Shown: piece after piece, positions 35,197 through 44,040 of the stretch
Numbering within the stretch: the first letter of the stretch is position 1
How the letters are laid out: every line of letters begins with the position of its first letter
Source: Bacillota bacterium
GTDB taxonomy: Bacteria > Bacillota > Bacilli > Paenibacillales > UBA4045
NCBI GenBank assembly: GCA_023441055.1
Contig: JAEZQY010000020.1
Coordinates: forward strand, 77,806 to 141,805
Length of the DNA: 64,000 nt
Direction: 5' to 3'
Notes under the pieces: model-generated
Seen by the model: the letters and a program-made list of their open reading frames with translations, nothing else
What the model was told of the DNA's origin: nothing
Database searches by the model: none
Translations under genes and position numbers: made by a program

Positions 35197-35928
35197 TTAT
35201 TTTATACGTTCTATACGAATAGATGTCTCTGCCTTCAACAACGAAATACTGTCTCCTAATTTATAATCTGCAATCACGCCAATTGTGTAAGTTCCTGACG
35301 GCAGGAACTGATTCATATCCGGGTGAAGATCAGGATCGCTGTTGAATTGCTCGTTGTAAGAAATGATTGTATTCTTGTTCAAGTTCGATATAAAGCTGCT
35401 TCCCTTGCTCATCGTTCTATCGAATCCCATTGAGAAACGAGGAGCTTCGTAATAATTCCCTTCCTCATCTATGAGATAGAACCCTAGAAAAGGTGTCGAT
35501 TGTGCGCCTAAGACAATATCATCATCTCCTCCGTAGGCGAAAGTAGACCAGATCCGGATCAGCTCGCCTGATTTGTACACAGAACTGGCCGAATGGATGG
35601 TTAGCGTAAAATCGTCTTGAACGGTCAGCGATGCCTGCTCCGAGAAGGTTTCGTGAGGCTCCATATACTGGATATCGACCGTCTCCGTTGTATCGTCATA
35701 AGAAATCACTGCGCTCATCGATTCTGAGACAAATCTCACTGGGACATAAACATGCCCGTTGTGATTAAAGGTTGTATATGCATCATCGAGCGCCTTCACT
35801 TTTCCATTGATCTTGAATGCCACCGGAAACCAGGAAACGTTAAGCTGTTGCGTCGATGCCAGGCTAATACTCAGTATCATTCCCATCAAAATACACCCAC
35901 TAATGAAACCAATTATCATTCTCCTCAT
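35197..35928 (-). CDS. Secreted protein with copper amine oxidase N-like domain
   Basis: 243 residues from the ATG at 35928 (AAAGGTG upstream). An N-terminal signal or anchor helix (MIIGFISGCILMGMILSISLA) precedes a Cu-amine-oxidase-N-like module with the characteristic HVYVPVRFVSESMSAVISYDDTTETV. A second beta-sandwich of about 130 residues (LTIHSASSVYKSGELIRIWS, ending in an IVGVIADYKL-like strand) follows. These modules bind cell-wall or other surface polymers in Paenibacillaceae; the exact role is unknown. Confidence 0.75.
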   Translation of the reverse strand: MRRMIIGFISGCILMGMILSISLASTQQLNVSWFPVAFKINGKVKALDDAYTTFNHNGHVYVPVRFVSESMSAVISYDDTTETVDIQYMEPHETFSEQASLTVQDDFTLTIHSASSVYKSGELIRIWSTFAYGGDDDIVLGAQSTPFLGFYLIDEEGNYYEAPRFSMGFDRTMSKGSSFISNLNKNTIISYNEQFNSDPDLHPDMNQFLPSGTYTIGVIADYKLGDSISLLKAETSIRIERIK

Positions 35929-35993
35929 ACCATTCACACCTTTCTTTATTATATGTTTCCAATATTGCATCACCTTGCTTAATGCTTGATTAA

Positions 35994-36020
35994 GGGAACG
36001 ATTTTAGTAAATTAGACGTT
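35994..36020 (+). promoter_or_regulatory. ECF-like promoter of the 214-residue membrane protein gene
   Basis: GGGAACG, 14 bases, GACGTT, 51 bases before the TTG start. It is the third copy of the motif found at 34761 and 34832. Confidence 0.72.
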
Positions 36021-36070
36021 TAGAATGATAGTTGTTCAAGTATGATGAGGAGAGCTTGGAGGAGATTCTA

Positions 36071-36715
36071 TTGACATTAAGAAGGGTTAGTATTCTATCC
36101 ATCGCTATTGTAATAATTTTGGCTGCTGTTTTTGTATACTTTAATCAAAGTGATTCACGAGCTGATGTAGGAACTTCTCGTTCTATGCATGGTATCGTAG
36201 CGGCTTATACATTAGAAGAAGGGATAAATAATGCCGATTTAGTTGCCCAAATCACTATAACAGATATGGTAAAGGAGTTAGAAGGTCCGATTTATCAGAC
36301 TATATATTCTGCAAAAGTTAATGAAGTTTATATGAGTAAGGTCGATTTAATGGATTCCACTATCAACATCTTACAAATGGGAAATAGCACTATAAGATTT
36401 AATGATAACGAACCATTCCAACGTGATGAGACCTATATTCTCTTATTAATGCAGGCTCGTGGAGAAAGCGCAGATTATATAAATACTTATTATATTTTAG
36501 GAGAAGAAACATCTTTTTACAAGGTGAGTGAACATTTAGTCACAAATAGCTTTTGGAAAGATCGAACATTAGAAGCTATCATTAAAGATACAGCTTCTGT
36601 GAACGAAAGAGAACAAGTAACTTATGATAAAGAGCAGTTCATCTTAAAGCTGAAAGATTTAGTAAAACAACAGAAATCTATTAATGAGTTTACACAAAAC
36701 CATCTACAAAACTAA
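36071..36715 (+). CDS. Single-helix membrane-anchored protein, function unknown
   Basis: 214 residues from a TTG at 36071 (GGAGGAG upstream). An N-terminal helix (ILSIAIVIILAAVFVYF) precedes an extracytoplasmic domain of about 190 residues with alternating strands (DLVAQITITDMVKEL, then SAKVNEVYMSKVD, then ETYILLLMQ), which could be OB-like. I know no family. Base composition is more AT-rich than in the neighbours. It is first of three genes in a row behind an ECF-like promoter. Confidence 0.65.
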   Translation: MTLRRVSILSIAIVIILAAVFVYFNQSDSRADVGTSRSMHGIVAAYTLEEGINNADLVAQITITDMVKELEGPIYQTIYSAKVNEVYMSKVDLMDSTINILQMGNSTIRFNDNEPFQRDETYILLLMQARGESADYINTYYILGEETSFYKVSEHLVTNSFWKDRTLEAIIKDTASVNEREQVTYDKEQFILKLKDLVKQQKSINEFTQNHLQN

Positions 36716-36757
36716 CTGCATGGATGCAATGTATTCCGATAAGGAGATGTGTCCTGA

Positions 36758-37042
36758 ATGAATCGTTCCTTACCAGCAGGAAAACTCCCATACGTACTTA
36801 GCTTTATAGTAAATGGGGTTATTACCTACTTCGCTTTAGCGTTTATGCTCTTTGCTCATTTCTCTTTAACGTTCTATATCGCTACATCCGTATTCGTTAT
36901 TGGTAGTTGTATAGTCTTTACATTATATCCACGGTATAGACCTAATCGGGTACTCTGGTTTTTTATAAAGCCTCTCCTACATAGTGTAGTTTCCTATCTG
37001 ATTATTAGTCTGTTCGTTTATATTAACGAGTACGTCATATAA
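36758..37042 (+). CDS. Small three-helix membrane protein, function unknown
   Basis: 94 residues with helices at about 12-34, 38-57 and 66-91, joined by short basic loops (YPRYRPNR). No recognisable family. ATG behind AAGGAGATG, 42 bases after the preceding gene, so probably the same transcript. Confidence 0.65.
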   Translation: MNRSLPAGKLPYVLSFIVNGVITYFALAFMLFAHFSLTFYIATSVFVIGSCIVFTLYPRYRPNRVLWFFIKPLLHSVVSYLIISLFVYINEYVI

Positions 37043-37056
37043 GCTGGAGGAACACT

Positions 37057-37302
37057 TTGAAAGTCATGAAATCCCTTAGCTTTGTAATCGGTGTGATATT
37101 CCTTCTGTCCCCGCCGGTACTGCTATGGCTCCTGCATGGAAACCGCGATCGATACTTATGGATAATCAATGGTCCCGAACCATTCAATCAATTAGGAAGC
37201 GGGCCGGTGCAGCTTATGATCATTATCGTTTCGATAACTTTCGGCTTGACGCTAGTGATCGGATCATTATTCATAAGAACGAATAAGAAAGGTTGCCTAT
37301 GA
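37057..37302 (+). CDS. Small two-helix membrane protein, function unknown
   Basis: 81 residues from a TTG six bases after GGAGG. Two helices (about 5-24 and 52-72) flank an extracytoplasmic loop (HGNRDRYLWIINGPEPFNQLGSG), with a basic C terminus. It starts 14 bases after the three-helix protein gene. No family recognised. Confidence 0.62.
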   Translation: MKVMKSLSFVIGVIFLLSPPVLLWLLHGNRDRYLWIINGPEPFNQLGSGPVQLMIIIVSITFGLTLVIGSLFIRTNKKGCL

Positions 37303-37445
37303 GGATGCAATATAACTATGTGACGGGCCGGTCTATTGGCGCGCAGCAGGGCAGTTAGTACGGTATGTCCTTCTGTCGGATGGGCGAAATGGACGGATAA
37401 GCGTTCGCGTTCGGCAGTGACCACTTATATGCCGCCATACACACG
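37303..37445. other. GC-rich block of unknown nature
   Basis: No supported gene. The segment is clearly richer in G and C than the AT-rich genes before it and is bounded by a terminator. Weak open frames exist on both strands, but none has a ribosome site, so I do not call a gene. It could be a non-coding RNA or a gene remnant. Confidence 0.4.
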
Positions 37446-37477
37446 AAAGAGCACCTCAATCATAAGAGATGCTCTTT
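37446..37477. terminator. Terminator at the end of the pur operon
   Basis: Stem AAAGAGCA/TGCTCTTT with a further CTC/GAG pairing. It is followed by T5 on the plus side and preceded by A3 for the minus side. It lies 14 bases after the purD stop. Confidence 0.8.
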
Positions 37478-37490
37478 TTGCTGTCGTATT

Positions 37491-38768
37491 TTACTTGTTA
37501 GCTGCTGCTCTTAGGGCCTTCATCGCAATGTCTGTGCGGTATTGACGGCCTTCATATTGGATATGTTCAATATCCGCGTAAGCCTTGGCCCGCGCCTCGT
37601 GGATATCCGATCCGAGCGCGGTAACGCCGAGCAGTCGGCCGCCATTGGTCACGGTCTTACCGTCACGCAGCGTTGTACCCGCATGGAAGACCATGGAATG
37701 CTTCACTTGATCAAGTCCGGTAATCGGCAATCCCTTCTCATAAGGGCCCGGATAACCGCCAGCCGCAAGCACCACGCATACTGCTGATTCATCGCTCCAC
37801 TCGATCTCTAGATCGCTCAATCGGCCATTGACGGACGCGACGAAGATGTCGAGCAGATCGGTCTTCAATCGCGGCAGGACGACCTGAGTTTCTGGATCGC
37901 CGAATCGGCAGTTGAATTCGATCGTCTTCGGCTTGCCGTCAGGCGAGATCATCAGACCGGCGAAGAGAACGCCGCGGAATGGCCGCCCTTCCTGCACCAT
38001 CGCGCGAGCGGTCGGCTTGATGATCGTCTCGATCGCCTCATCTACGACCGATTGCGAGATGTGCGGAACAGGCGAATACGTGCCCATTCCTCCGGTATTC
38101 GGACCTAGATCATTATCGAATATCGGTTTATGATCCTGCGCAGGCATCATGGGTCGAACCGTCTCGCCGTCGACGAACGCCAGGATCGACATCTCCTCGC
38201 CCAGCAGGCACTCCTCGATGACGACCTGACTGCCCGCATCGCCGAATACCTTGTCCAGCATAATGTCGCGTAGTGCCTCTTCCGCTTCTTCCATCGTCTG
38301 AGCGACGGTCACGCCCTTGCCTGCTGCGAGACCGTCGGCCTTAATGACGATGGGCGCTTGCTGCTGAAGCAGGTATGCGCGCGCTGCTTCGTAATTGTCG
38401 AACGACTCGTAGGCGGCAGTCGGAATGTTGTATTTCTTCAATAGTTGCTTGCAGAATACCTTGCTTCCCTCGAGAATGGCTGCATTCTTCCGAGGACCGA
38501 ACACGGCGATGCCGATCGATTCAAAGTAATCAACCGCTCCGTTGAACAACGGATCCTCCGGACCGACAATAACCAGATTGATCGCATGGTCGATCGCGAA
38601 TTCACCGAGCCGCTCGAAGCTGTTCTCATCAATATCTACACATTCGGCTAGCTCTGCGATTCCCGCATTGCCCGGCGCGCAGTACAATTCCTTCACACTA
38701 TCGCTCTGCTTCAGCGCCCAGATAATCGTGTGCTCACGACCGCCTCTTCCGATAACTAATACTCGCAC
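37491..38768 (-). CDS. purD: Phosphoribosylamine-glycine ligase
   Basis: 425 residues from a GTG at 38768 (GGGGAGGG upstream), giving the typical N terminus RVLVIGRGGREH. ATP-grasp features include KADGLAAGKGV and EEAL-type loops, IEFNCRFGDPETQ and a C-terminal HAGT segment. It makes glycinamide ribonucleotide, the second step of purine synthesis, and is the last gene of the operon. Confidence 0.96.
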   Translation of the reverse strand: MRVLVIGRGGREHTIIWALKQSDSVKELYCAPGNAGIAELAECVDIDENSFERLGEFAIDHAINLVIVGPEDPLFNGAVDYFESIGIAVFGPRKNAAILEGSKVFCKQLLKKYNIPTAAYESFDNYEAARAYLLQQQAPIVIKADGLAAGKGVTVAQTMEEAEEALRDIMLDKVFGDAGSQVVIEECLLGEEMSILAFVDGETVRPMMPAQDHKPIFDNDLGPNTGGMGTYSPVPHISQSVVDEAIETIIKPTARAMVQEGRPFRGVLFAGLMISPDGKPKTIEFNCRFGDPETQVVLPRLKTDLLDIFVASVNGRLSDLEIEWSDESAVCVVLAAGGYPGPYEKGLPITGLDQVKHSMVFHAGTTLRDGKTVTNGGRLLGVTALGSDIHEARAKAYADIEHIQYEGRQYRTDIAMKALRAAANK

Positions 38769-38858
38769 TGTAACCCTCCCCAACTCCTGCACTTCTTATC
38801 GAATGTTGCGTTAATATGCCTATTATGAACAATCCAAGCGCAATCGTCCAGTAACAGA

Positions 38859-40457
38859 CTAATGCTTGAAGTGGCGAACGCCTGTGAAGACCATTGCGAT
38901 CCCATACTGATTAGCAACCTTGATGGACTCTTCGTCCTTAATTGAACCGCCCGGTTGGATGACTGCTGTAATGCCTGCCTTGGCAGCCAGCTCCAGCGTA
39001 TCACCCATGGGGAAGAACGCATCGGATGCCAGCACACTGCCTTGCGCGCGGTCCCCTGCCTGCTCCATTGCAATGCGCGCTGAGCCGACGCGGTTCATCT
39101 GACCAGCACCTACGCCGACGGTCATGCTGTCATTCACGAGTACGATGGCGTTGGACTTCACATGCTTAACGACCTTCCAGCCGAGGAGCAGCTGCTTCAG
39201 CTCCGCTTCGGACGGCGCACGATCAGTCACGACCTTCAGATCGCCAGTTACCAGCTGCAGACGATCACTGTCTTGCACGAGCAATCCGCCGTCTACGGAG
39301 GTGACGAGGAAATTCGAGCTGGCCAGCGCCGAATACCCATGATCGCCTGTGCTCGCGGATGCCGCTGTGGACTCCGCTGATGCGTTCAGGTCACCAATCG
39401 TCATGAGTCGGATGTTCTTCTTCTGCTTCAGAATATCCAGCGCTTCCTCTGTGAAGGACGGAGCGAGGATAATCTCCAGGAAGATCTCGCTAAGCAGCTG
39501 TGCCGTTTCTTTGCCGATCGTCCGGTTCGCTGCAACGATGCCGCCGAAGATGGAGGTTGGGTCAGCCGCATAGGCCTTCTGATAAGCTTCATGAATATCG
39601 CTGCCGATGCCCACGCCGCATGGATTCATATGCTTGACTGCTACTACCGCAGGATCGCTGAACTCCTTGACAATCTGGAGCGCGGCATTCGCGTCATTGA
39701 TGTTATTGTAGGACAGCTCCTTGCCGTGAAGCTGGCTGGCTGTTGTGATATTGCCCGAAGGAGCAAGTGGCTTGCGGTAGAACGCCGCGCGTTGATGCGG
39801 ATTCTCGCCATAACGCAGATCCTGTACCTTCTCGAAGGTGACGGTAAGACGCTCTGGGAGCAGCTCACCAGTCTGCTTAGACAGATAGTCGGAGATCAGG
39901 GCATCGTATGCGCCGGTATGACGGAATACCTTGGCCGCCAGCCGCTTGCGTGTGTCTAGTGTTGTGTCTCCAGTCGTGCGGATTTCCTCTAGCACCTGCG
40001 GATAATCCGCTGCATCTACGAGCACCGATACGAATGCGTGGTTCTTAGCTGCTGAGCGCAGCATGGTCGGACCGCCGATATCGATGTTCTCAATCGCATC
40101 CTCGTAGGTCACGCCTTGCTTCTCGATCGTCTGCTGGAACGGATACAGATTCACAACCACCATATCGATATAGTCGAGATTCAGCTTCTTCATCTGCTCC
40201 TGATGCTCCTCGCTGTCGCGAATCGCCAGCAAACCGGAGTGAACTGCAGGATGCAGCGTCTTCACACGGCCATCCAGTATCTCAGGGAATCCCGTCACAT
40301 CGCTGATCCCGATGACGGGCACGCCAGCGTTCTCCAGCAGCGACTTCGTCCCTCCCGTCGAGATCAGCTCAACACCAAGCTTAGCTAGTTCACCGGCAAA
40401 TTCCACAATCCCGGACTTGTCAGACACACTTATTAACGCACGTTTGATTGCCACCAT
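38859..40457 (-). CDS. purH: Bifunctional AICAR transformylase/IMP cyclohydrolase
   Basis: 532 residues. The N-terminal IMP cyclohydrolase domain has ALISVSDKSGIVEFA and GVELISTGGTKSLL. The C-terminal transformylase domain has KHMNPCGVG and SNAIVL. It completes the last two steps to IMP. An insert-like Ala/Ser stretch (LNASAESTAASASTG, near 373-387) interrupts the transformylase part. The start follows AGGAGG. It lies 410 bases after purN, a gap filled by a 51-bp repeat array. Confidence 0.96.
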   Translation of the reverse strand: MVAIKRALISVSDKSGIVEFAGELAKLGVELISTGGTKSLLENAGVPVIGISDVTGFPEILDGRVKTLHPAVHSGLLAIRDSEEHQEQMKKLNLDYIDMVVVNLYPFQQTIEKQGVTYEDAIENIDIGGPTMLRSAAKNHAFVSVLVDAADYPQVLEEIRTTGDTTLDTRKRLAAKVFRHTGAYDALISDYLSKQTGELLPERLTVTFEKVQDLRYGENPHQRAAFYRKPLAPSGNITTASQLHGKELSYNNINDANAALQIVKEFSDPAVVAVKHMNPCGVGIGSDIHEAYQKAYAADPTSIFGGIVAANRTIGKETAQLLSEIFLEIILAPSFTEEALDILKQKKNIRLMTIGDLNASAESTAASASTGDHGYSALASSNFLVTSVDGGLLVQDSDRLQLVTGDLKVVTDRAPSEAELKQLLLGWKVVKHVKSNAIVLVNDSMTVGVGAGQMNRVGSARIAMEQAGDRAQGSVLASDAFFPMGDTLELAAKAGITAVIQPGGSIKDEESIKVANQYGIAMVFTGVRHFKH

Positions 40458-40486
40458 TACTCCTCCTCAACTTATCAACTCAAAAC

Positions 40487-40867
40487 AGCTCATTTCGTAC
40501 GGTCACGCCGGACTATCGGCACAGCTTCAACCAACTTATCGCATTTAGTAAGGCCACACCGGATATCGGCGAAATTTCCACCTACTCAGCTCATTTAGTA
40601 CGGTCTCACCTGACTATCAGCAAAACTTCCATTCACTCAGCTCATTTAATAAGGCCACACCGGACTATCGACGAAACTACCACACATTAAGCTCATTTAA
40701 TACGGTCTCACCTGACTATCAGCAAAACTTCCACTCACTCAGCTCATTTAGTAAGGCCACACCGGACTATCCACGCGTATACCACACACTAAGCTCAATT
40801 AGTAAGACCACACCGGACTATCGACGAAACTACCACACATTAAGCTCATTTAGTACGGTCTCACCGC
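40487..40867. repeat. 51-bp tandem repeat with two alternating unit types, seven to eight copies
   Basis: The word (agct)catttagta or its variants recurs at 40491, 40542, 40592, 40643, 40694, 40745, 40796 and 40847, i.e. every 51 bases with one 50. Type A units continue aaggccacaccggactatc, type B units acggtctcacctgactatc. After a hybrid first unit the order is A-B-A-B-A-A-B, so much of the array has a 102-bp higher-order period. It fills the purH-purN gap and must be transcribed within the operon. Confidence 0.93.
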
Positions 40868-40868
40868 A

Positions 40869-41474
40869 CTAACCGCTGATCACCGTTCGACTGCCCTCGA
40901 TTCGCACACGTCCTGCACGGATCAAGCCGATCGCATGCGGCAGCAGCTCGTGCTCCACCGCATGGATGCGCGCCGCCAGCGTCTCCTCACTGTCGTCCTC
41001 GCGAACCTCAACCGCCTGCTGCGCGATGATCGGTCCGGCGTCCATCTCCAGCGAGACGTAATGCACCGTCACGCCTGTGACCTTGACGCCATAGGCCAGC
41101 GCATCGGCGATGCCATGCGCGCCCTTGAACGCCGGCAGCAGCGCCGGGTGAATATTGATCATTCGGCCATAATACGGCCGAACGAGCTCCTCCGTCACGA
41201 GCCGCATAAAGCCGGCCATGACGATGAGCTCGACGCCGCGCCGCTGCAGCTCGGCGACAATCTCGCGCTCGTAAGCCTCGCGGCTCGCATATTCCTTAGG
41301 CCGGAACACATAGCAATCGATGCCCGCCGCCTCGGCGCGCTCGATTGCTCCCGCCCCCGGCCTGTCGCACACCAGGAGCTCGAGCTTCACATCGAGCTCC
41401 CCCGCTTGCACGCGATCGATGATCGCTTGGAAGTTCGAACCGCCACCGGAAGCGAATACGGCTACCTTCATCAT
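40869..41474 (-). CDS. purN: Phosphoribosylglycinamide formyltransferase
   Basis: 201 residues. FASGGGSNFQAI binds phosphate, and the catalytic Asn-His-Asp set is seen in INIHPALLPAFKG and the later VHYVSLEMDAGPIIAQ. It transfers formyl from formyl-tetrahydrofolate to GAR. Start overlaps the purM stop (TAATG), with a second ATG next to it. Confidence 0.96.
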   Translation of the reverse strand: MMKVAVFASGGGSNFQAIIDRVQAGELDVKLELLVCDRPGAGAIERAEAAGIDCYVFRPKEYASREAYEREIVAELQRRGVELIVMAGFMRLVTEELVRPYYGRMINIHPALLPAFKGAHGIADALAYGVKVTGVTVHYVSLEMDAGPIIAQQAVEVREDDSEETLAARIHAVEHELLPHAIGLIRAGRVRIEGSRTVISG

Positions 41475-42517
41475 TACACGTCCGCCCCAGTGAACATCAC
41501 GTTGCGATCACCCGCAGTGACCGTCCCGATGCGATAAGCCTGCTCACCAAGCTCGCCCGCAACTCGAAGCACCTCATCCGCCTGTTCAGCCGGTACAACC
41601 AGCACCATGCCGATGCCCATATTAAACGTCGTGAACATATCGCGATTGCTAATATCGCCCTCACGTTGCATCAGCGAGAAGATCGGCAGAATCGGCCATG
41701 CGCCGTAATCGACCTCCACACTTACACCCTCCGGCAACACGCGCGGAATATTCTCAATGAACCCGCCGCCGGTAATATGCACGATTCCCTTCAGCTCAAC
41801 CTGCTCCAGCAGCGCCAGTACCGTCTTCACGTAAATCTTGGTCGGCTCAAGCAGCACATCGCCCAGAACCGCGCCGCCAAGCGCCTCTACCTGATCCGTC
41901 AGCTTGTAGCCCTTCTGCTCGAGCAGCAGCTTGCGCACCAGCGAGAATCCATTGCTATGCACACCGCTCGAAGCCAGCCCAATGACCGCATCGCCCGGCT
42001 TGATCGACAACCCATCAATCATCTTCGCACGATCGACTACGCCGACAGAGAAGCCCGCGATATCATATTCACCCGCATTATATACACCCGGCATCTCAGC
42101 CGTCTCGCCGCCTACCAGCGCACAGCCCGCCTGCACACAGCCCTCGGCAATGCCCGCGACGATCGCTTCAATCTTCTGCGGCACGACCTTATCACAGGCC
42201 AGATAATCTAGGAAGAACAACGGCTCCGCGCCCTGCACCACAATATCATTGACACACATCGCGACCGCATCGATCCCGATCGTATCATGCTTATCCATGG
42301 CGAACGCCAGCTTCAGCTTCGTCCCCACACCGTCCGTCCCCGATACGAGCACCGGCTCCTCATACTTGGACTTATCCAGACCGAACAATCCGCCGAAGCC
42401 GCCCAGACCGCCGAGCACCTCTGGACGAGTCGTCCGGCTCACATGCCTCTTCATCCGTTCTACCGCTTCATTCCCCGCTGCGATATCGACTCCCGCCTGC
42501 TTGTAAGCATCCGACAC
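41474..42517 (-). CDS. purM: Phosphoribosylformylglycinamidine cyclo-ligase (AIR synthetase)
   Basis: 347 residues from a GTG behind GGGAG. Typical segments include LVSGTDGVGTKLKLAF, AMCVNDIVVQGAEPLFFLDYLA and HITGGGFIENIPRVLP. It closes the imidazole ring. Coupled to purN by stop-start overlap and 32 bases after purF. Confidence 0.96.
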   Translation of the reverse strand: MSDAYKQAGVDIAAGNEAVERMKRHVSRTTRPEVLGGLGGFGGLFGLDKSKYEEPVLVSGTDGVGTKLKLAFAMDKHDTIGIDAVAMCVNDIVVQGAEPLFFLDYLACDKVVPQKIEAIVAGIAEGCVQAGCALVGGETAEMPGVYNAGEYDIAGFSVGVVDRAKMIDGLSIKPGDAVIGLASSGVHSNGFSLVRKLLLEQKGYKLTDQVEALGGAVLGDVLLEPTKIYVKTVLALLEQVELKGIVHITGGGFIENIPRVLPEGVSVEVDYGAWPILPIFSLMQREGDISNRDMFTTFNMGIGMVLVVPAEQADEVLRVAGELGEQAYRIGTVTAGDRNVMFTGADV

Positions 42518-42549
42518 AGCTAATCAACTCCCATACGAATTTAGTATTC

Positions 42550-44040
42550 CTATGCCTTCACACTGCAGCTAGCAGCCGTTGCCAGTCCGATATCCGTCGG
42601 ATAATCGTGATCGAAGCAGCCCGTGCACAGCCCGCGATTATATTCACCTGGTTCTCCAGATCGCCCAATACTCTCCAACAAACCCGCCTTACTCATAAAA
42701 TAAAGCGAATCCGCATTAATCTTCTTCCGAATCTCCTCAACCGTATGGGACGAGGCGATCAGCTCATTCTTGCTGGGCGTATCAATCCCATAGAAGCAAG
42801 GATTCATATAAGGCGGCGAGCTGATCCGCACATGCACTTCCTTAGCGCCTGCTTCCTTAAGCAGGTTCACAATGCGCAGCGAGGTCGTCCCGCGTACGAT
42901 CGAATCATCGATCATAACCACGCGCTTGCCCTCAACCACCTTACGGACGGCCGACAGCTTCATCTTCACACCCTGCTCGCGCAGTTCTTGACTAGGCTGA
43001 ATGAAGGTCCGAGAGATGTATCGGTTCTTGATCAGACCAAGCTCATATGGGATCCCGGTCTGCTCTGCGAAGCCGATCGCAGCAGACGTGCTGGAGTCCG
43101 GCACGCCGGTGACCACATCCGCATCAACGAACGCTTCCATCGCCAGCCTGCGCCCCATCCGCTTGCGAGCCATGTGGATATTGATCTCATCAATATCACT
43201 GTCTGGTCGGGCGAAGTAGATGAATTCCATCGCGCACACCGCGCGGCGATCCACAGTAGCGAATTGCTGGGAATGCTCCCCGTTCTCATCGAACACGATA
43301 AGCTCGCCTGGTTGCACATCACGTACATACGTCGCGCCGACCGCATCGAACGCGCAGGTCTCCGAAGCGAGCAATACCGCTTCTCCCAGCCTGCCGATGA
43401 CGAATGGGCGAAGCCCGTTCGGATCTAGGGCGGCGATCAGTTTATTCTGAGATAGAATGACGAATGCGAATCCGCCGGTCAGCTGCTTCAGCGCATCCTT
43501 CACTGCGTCCACGATATCGTCATATTCCGAGCGAGCGATTAGATGCGCCAGCACCTCGGTATCACTCGTCGTCTGGAAGATTGAGCCCTGCTTCTCCAGT
43601 CTGCTGCGAATGTCACCCGCATTCACGATGTTGCCATTCGTCGCAATCGCCAGGTCGCCCTCTCGGTACTTGAAGACGAGCGGCTGCGCGTTCGCCAGCT
43701 TGCTCTCGCCTGCTGTCGAATAGCGTACATGCGCGACTGCGGTACCGCCAGTCAGATTCTGCATGATGTCATTTGTGAAGACCTCCTTCACCAGCCCCAT
43801 GCCGCGATGATAGTTCAACTCGCCGTGATCTGCCGTACAGATGCCCGAGCTCTCCTGACCGCGATGCTGCAGCGCATGCAGACCGTAATAACACAGAGAA
43901 GCGGCATCGGGGTGTCCATACACCCCGAATACGCCGCATTCCTCCTTCAGCTTATCGAAGAAGTCCTCATGATAATCGCCTTGATTATAGTAGTCGCCCG
44001 TCCATAGCTGCGTCTTAGGTCTGCTTATCGCATCAGACAT
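42550..44040 (-). CDS. purF: Amidophosphoribosyltransferase
   Basis: 496 residues from the ATG at 44040 (GGAAGGATG upstream). A propeptide of 34 residues precedes the N-terminal nucleophile Cys35 (EECGVFGVYGHP). The PRPP loop is VVMIDDSIVRGTTS. Cysteines near the C terminus (GLCTGCFDHDYP) belong to the 4Fe-4S cluster typical of the Bacillus enzyme. It makes phosphoribosylamine, the committed step, and overlaps purL by 16 bases. Confidence 0.96.
   Translation of the reverse strand: MSDAISRPKTQLWTGDYYNQGDYHEDFFDKLKEECGVFGVYGHPDAASLCYYGLHALQHRGQESSGICTADHGELNYHRGMGLVKEVFTNDIMQNLTGGTAVAHVRYSTAGESKLANAQPLVFKYREGDLAIATNGNIVNAGDIRSRLEKQGSIFQTTSDTEVLAHLIARSEYDDIVDAVKDALKQLTGGFAFVILSQNKLIAALDPNGLRPFVIGRLGEAVLLASETCAFDAVGATYVRDVQPGELIVFDENGEHSQQFATVDRRAVCAMEFIYFARPDSDIDEINIHMARKRMGRRLAMEAFVDADVVTGVPDSSTSAAIGFAEQTGIPYELGLIKNRYISRTFIQPSQELREQGVKMKLSAVRKVVEGKRVVMIDDSIVRGTTSLRIVNLLKEAGAKEVHVRISSPPYMNPCFYGIDTPSKNELIASSHTVEEIRKKINADSLYFMSKAGLLESIGRSGEPGEYNRGLCTGCFDHDYPTDIGLATAASCSVKA

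Noticed and set aside
37336..37545. 69-residue plus-strand frame over the pur terminator and purD end
   Set aside because: It runs through the terminator hairpin into purD antisense; not a credible gene.
40448..40690. Open frame across the purH-purN repeat array
   Set aside because: Opposite to the operon, low complexity, no ribosome site; explained by the repeat.
42607..43428. 273-codon plus-strand open frame inside purF
   Set aside because: Antisense shadow of a high-GC conserved gene; no domain and no ribosome site.
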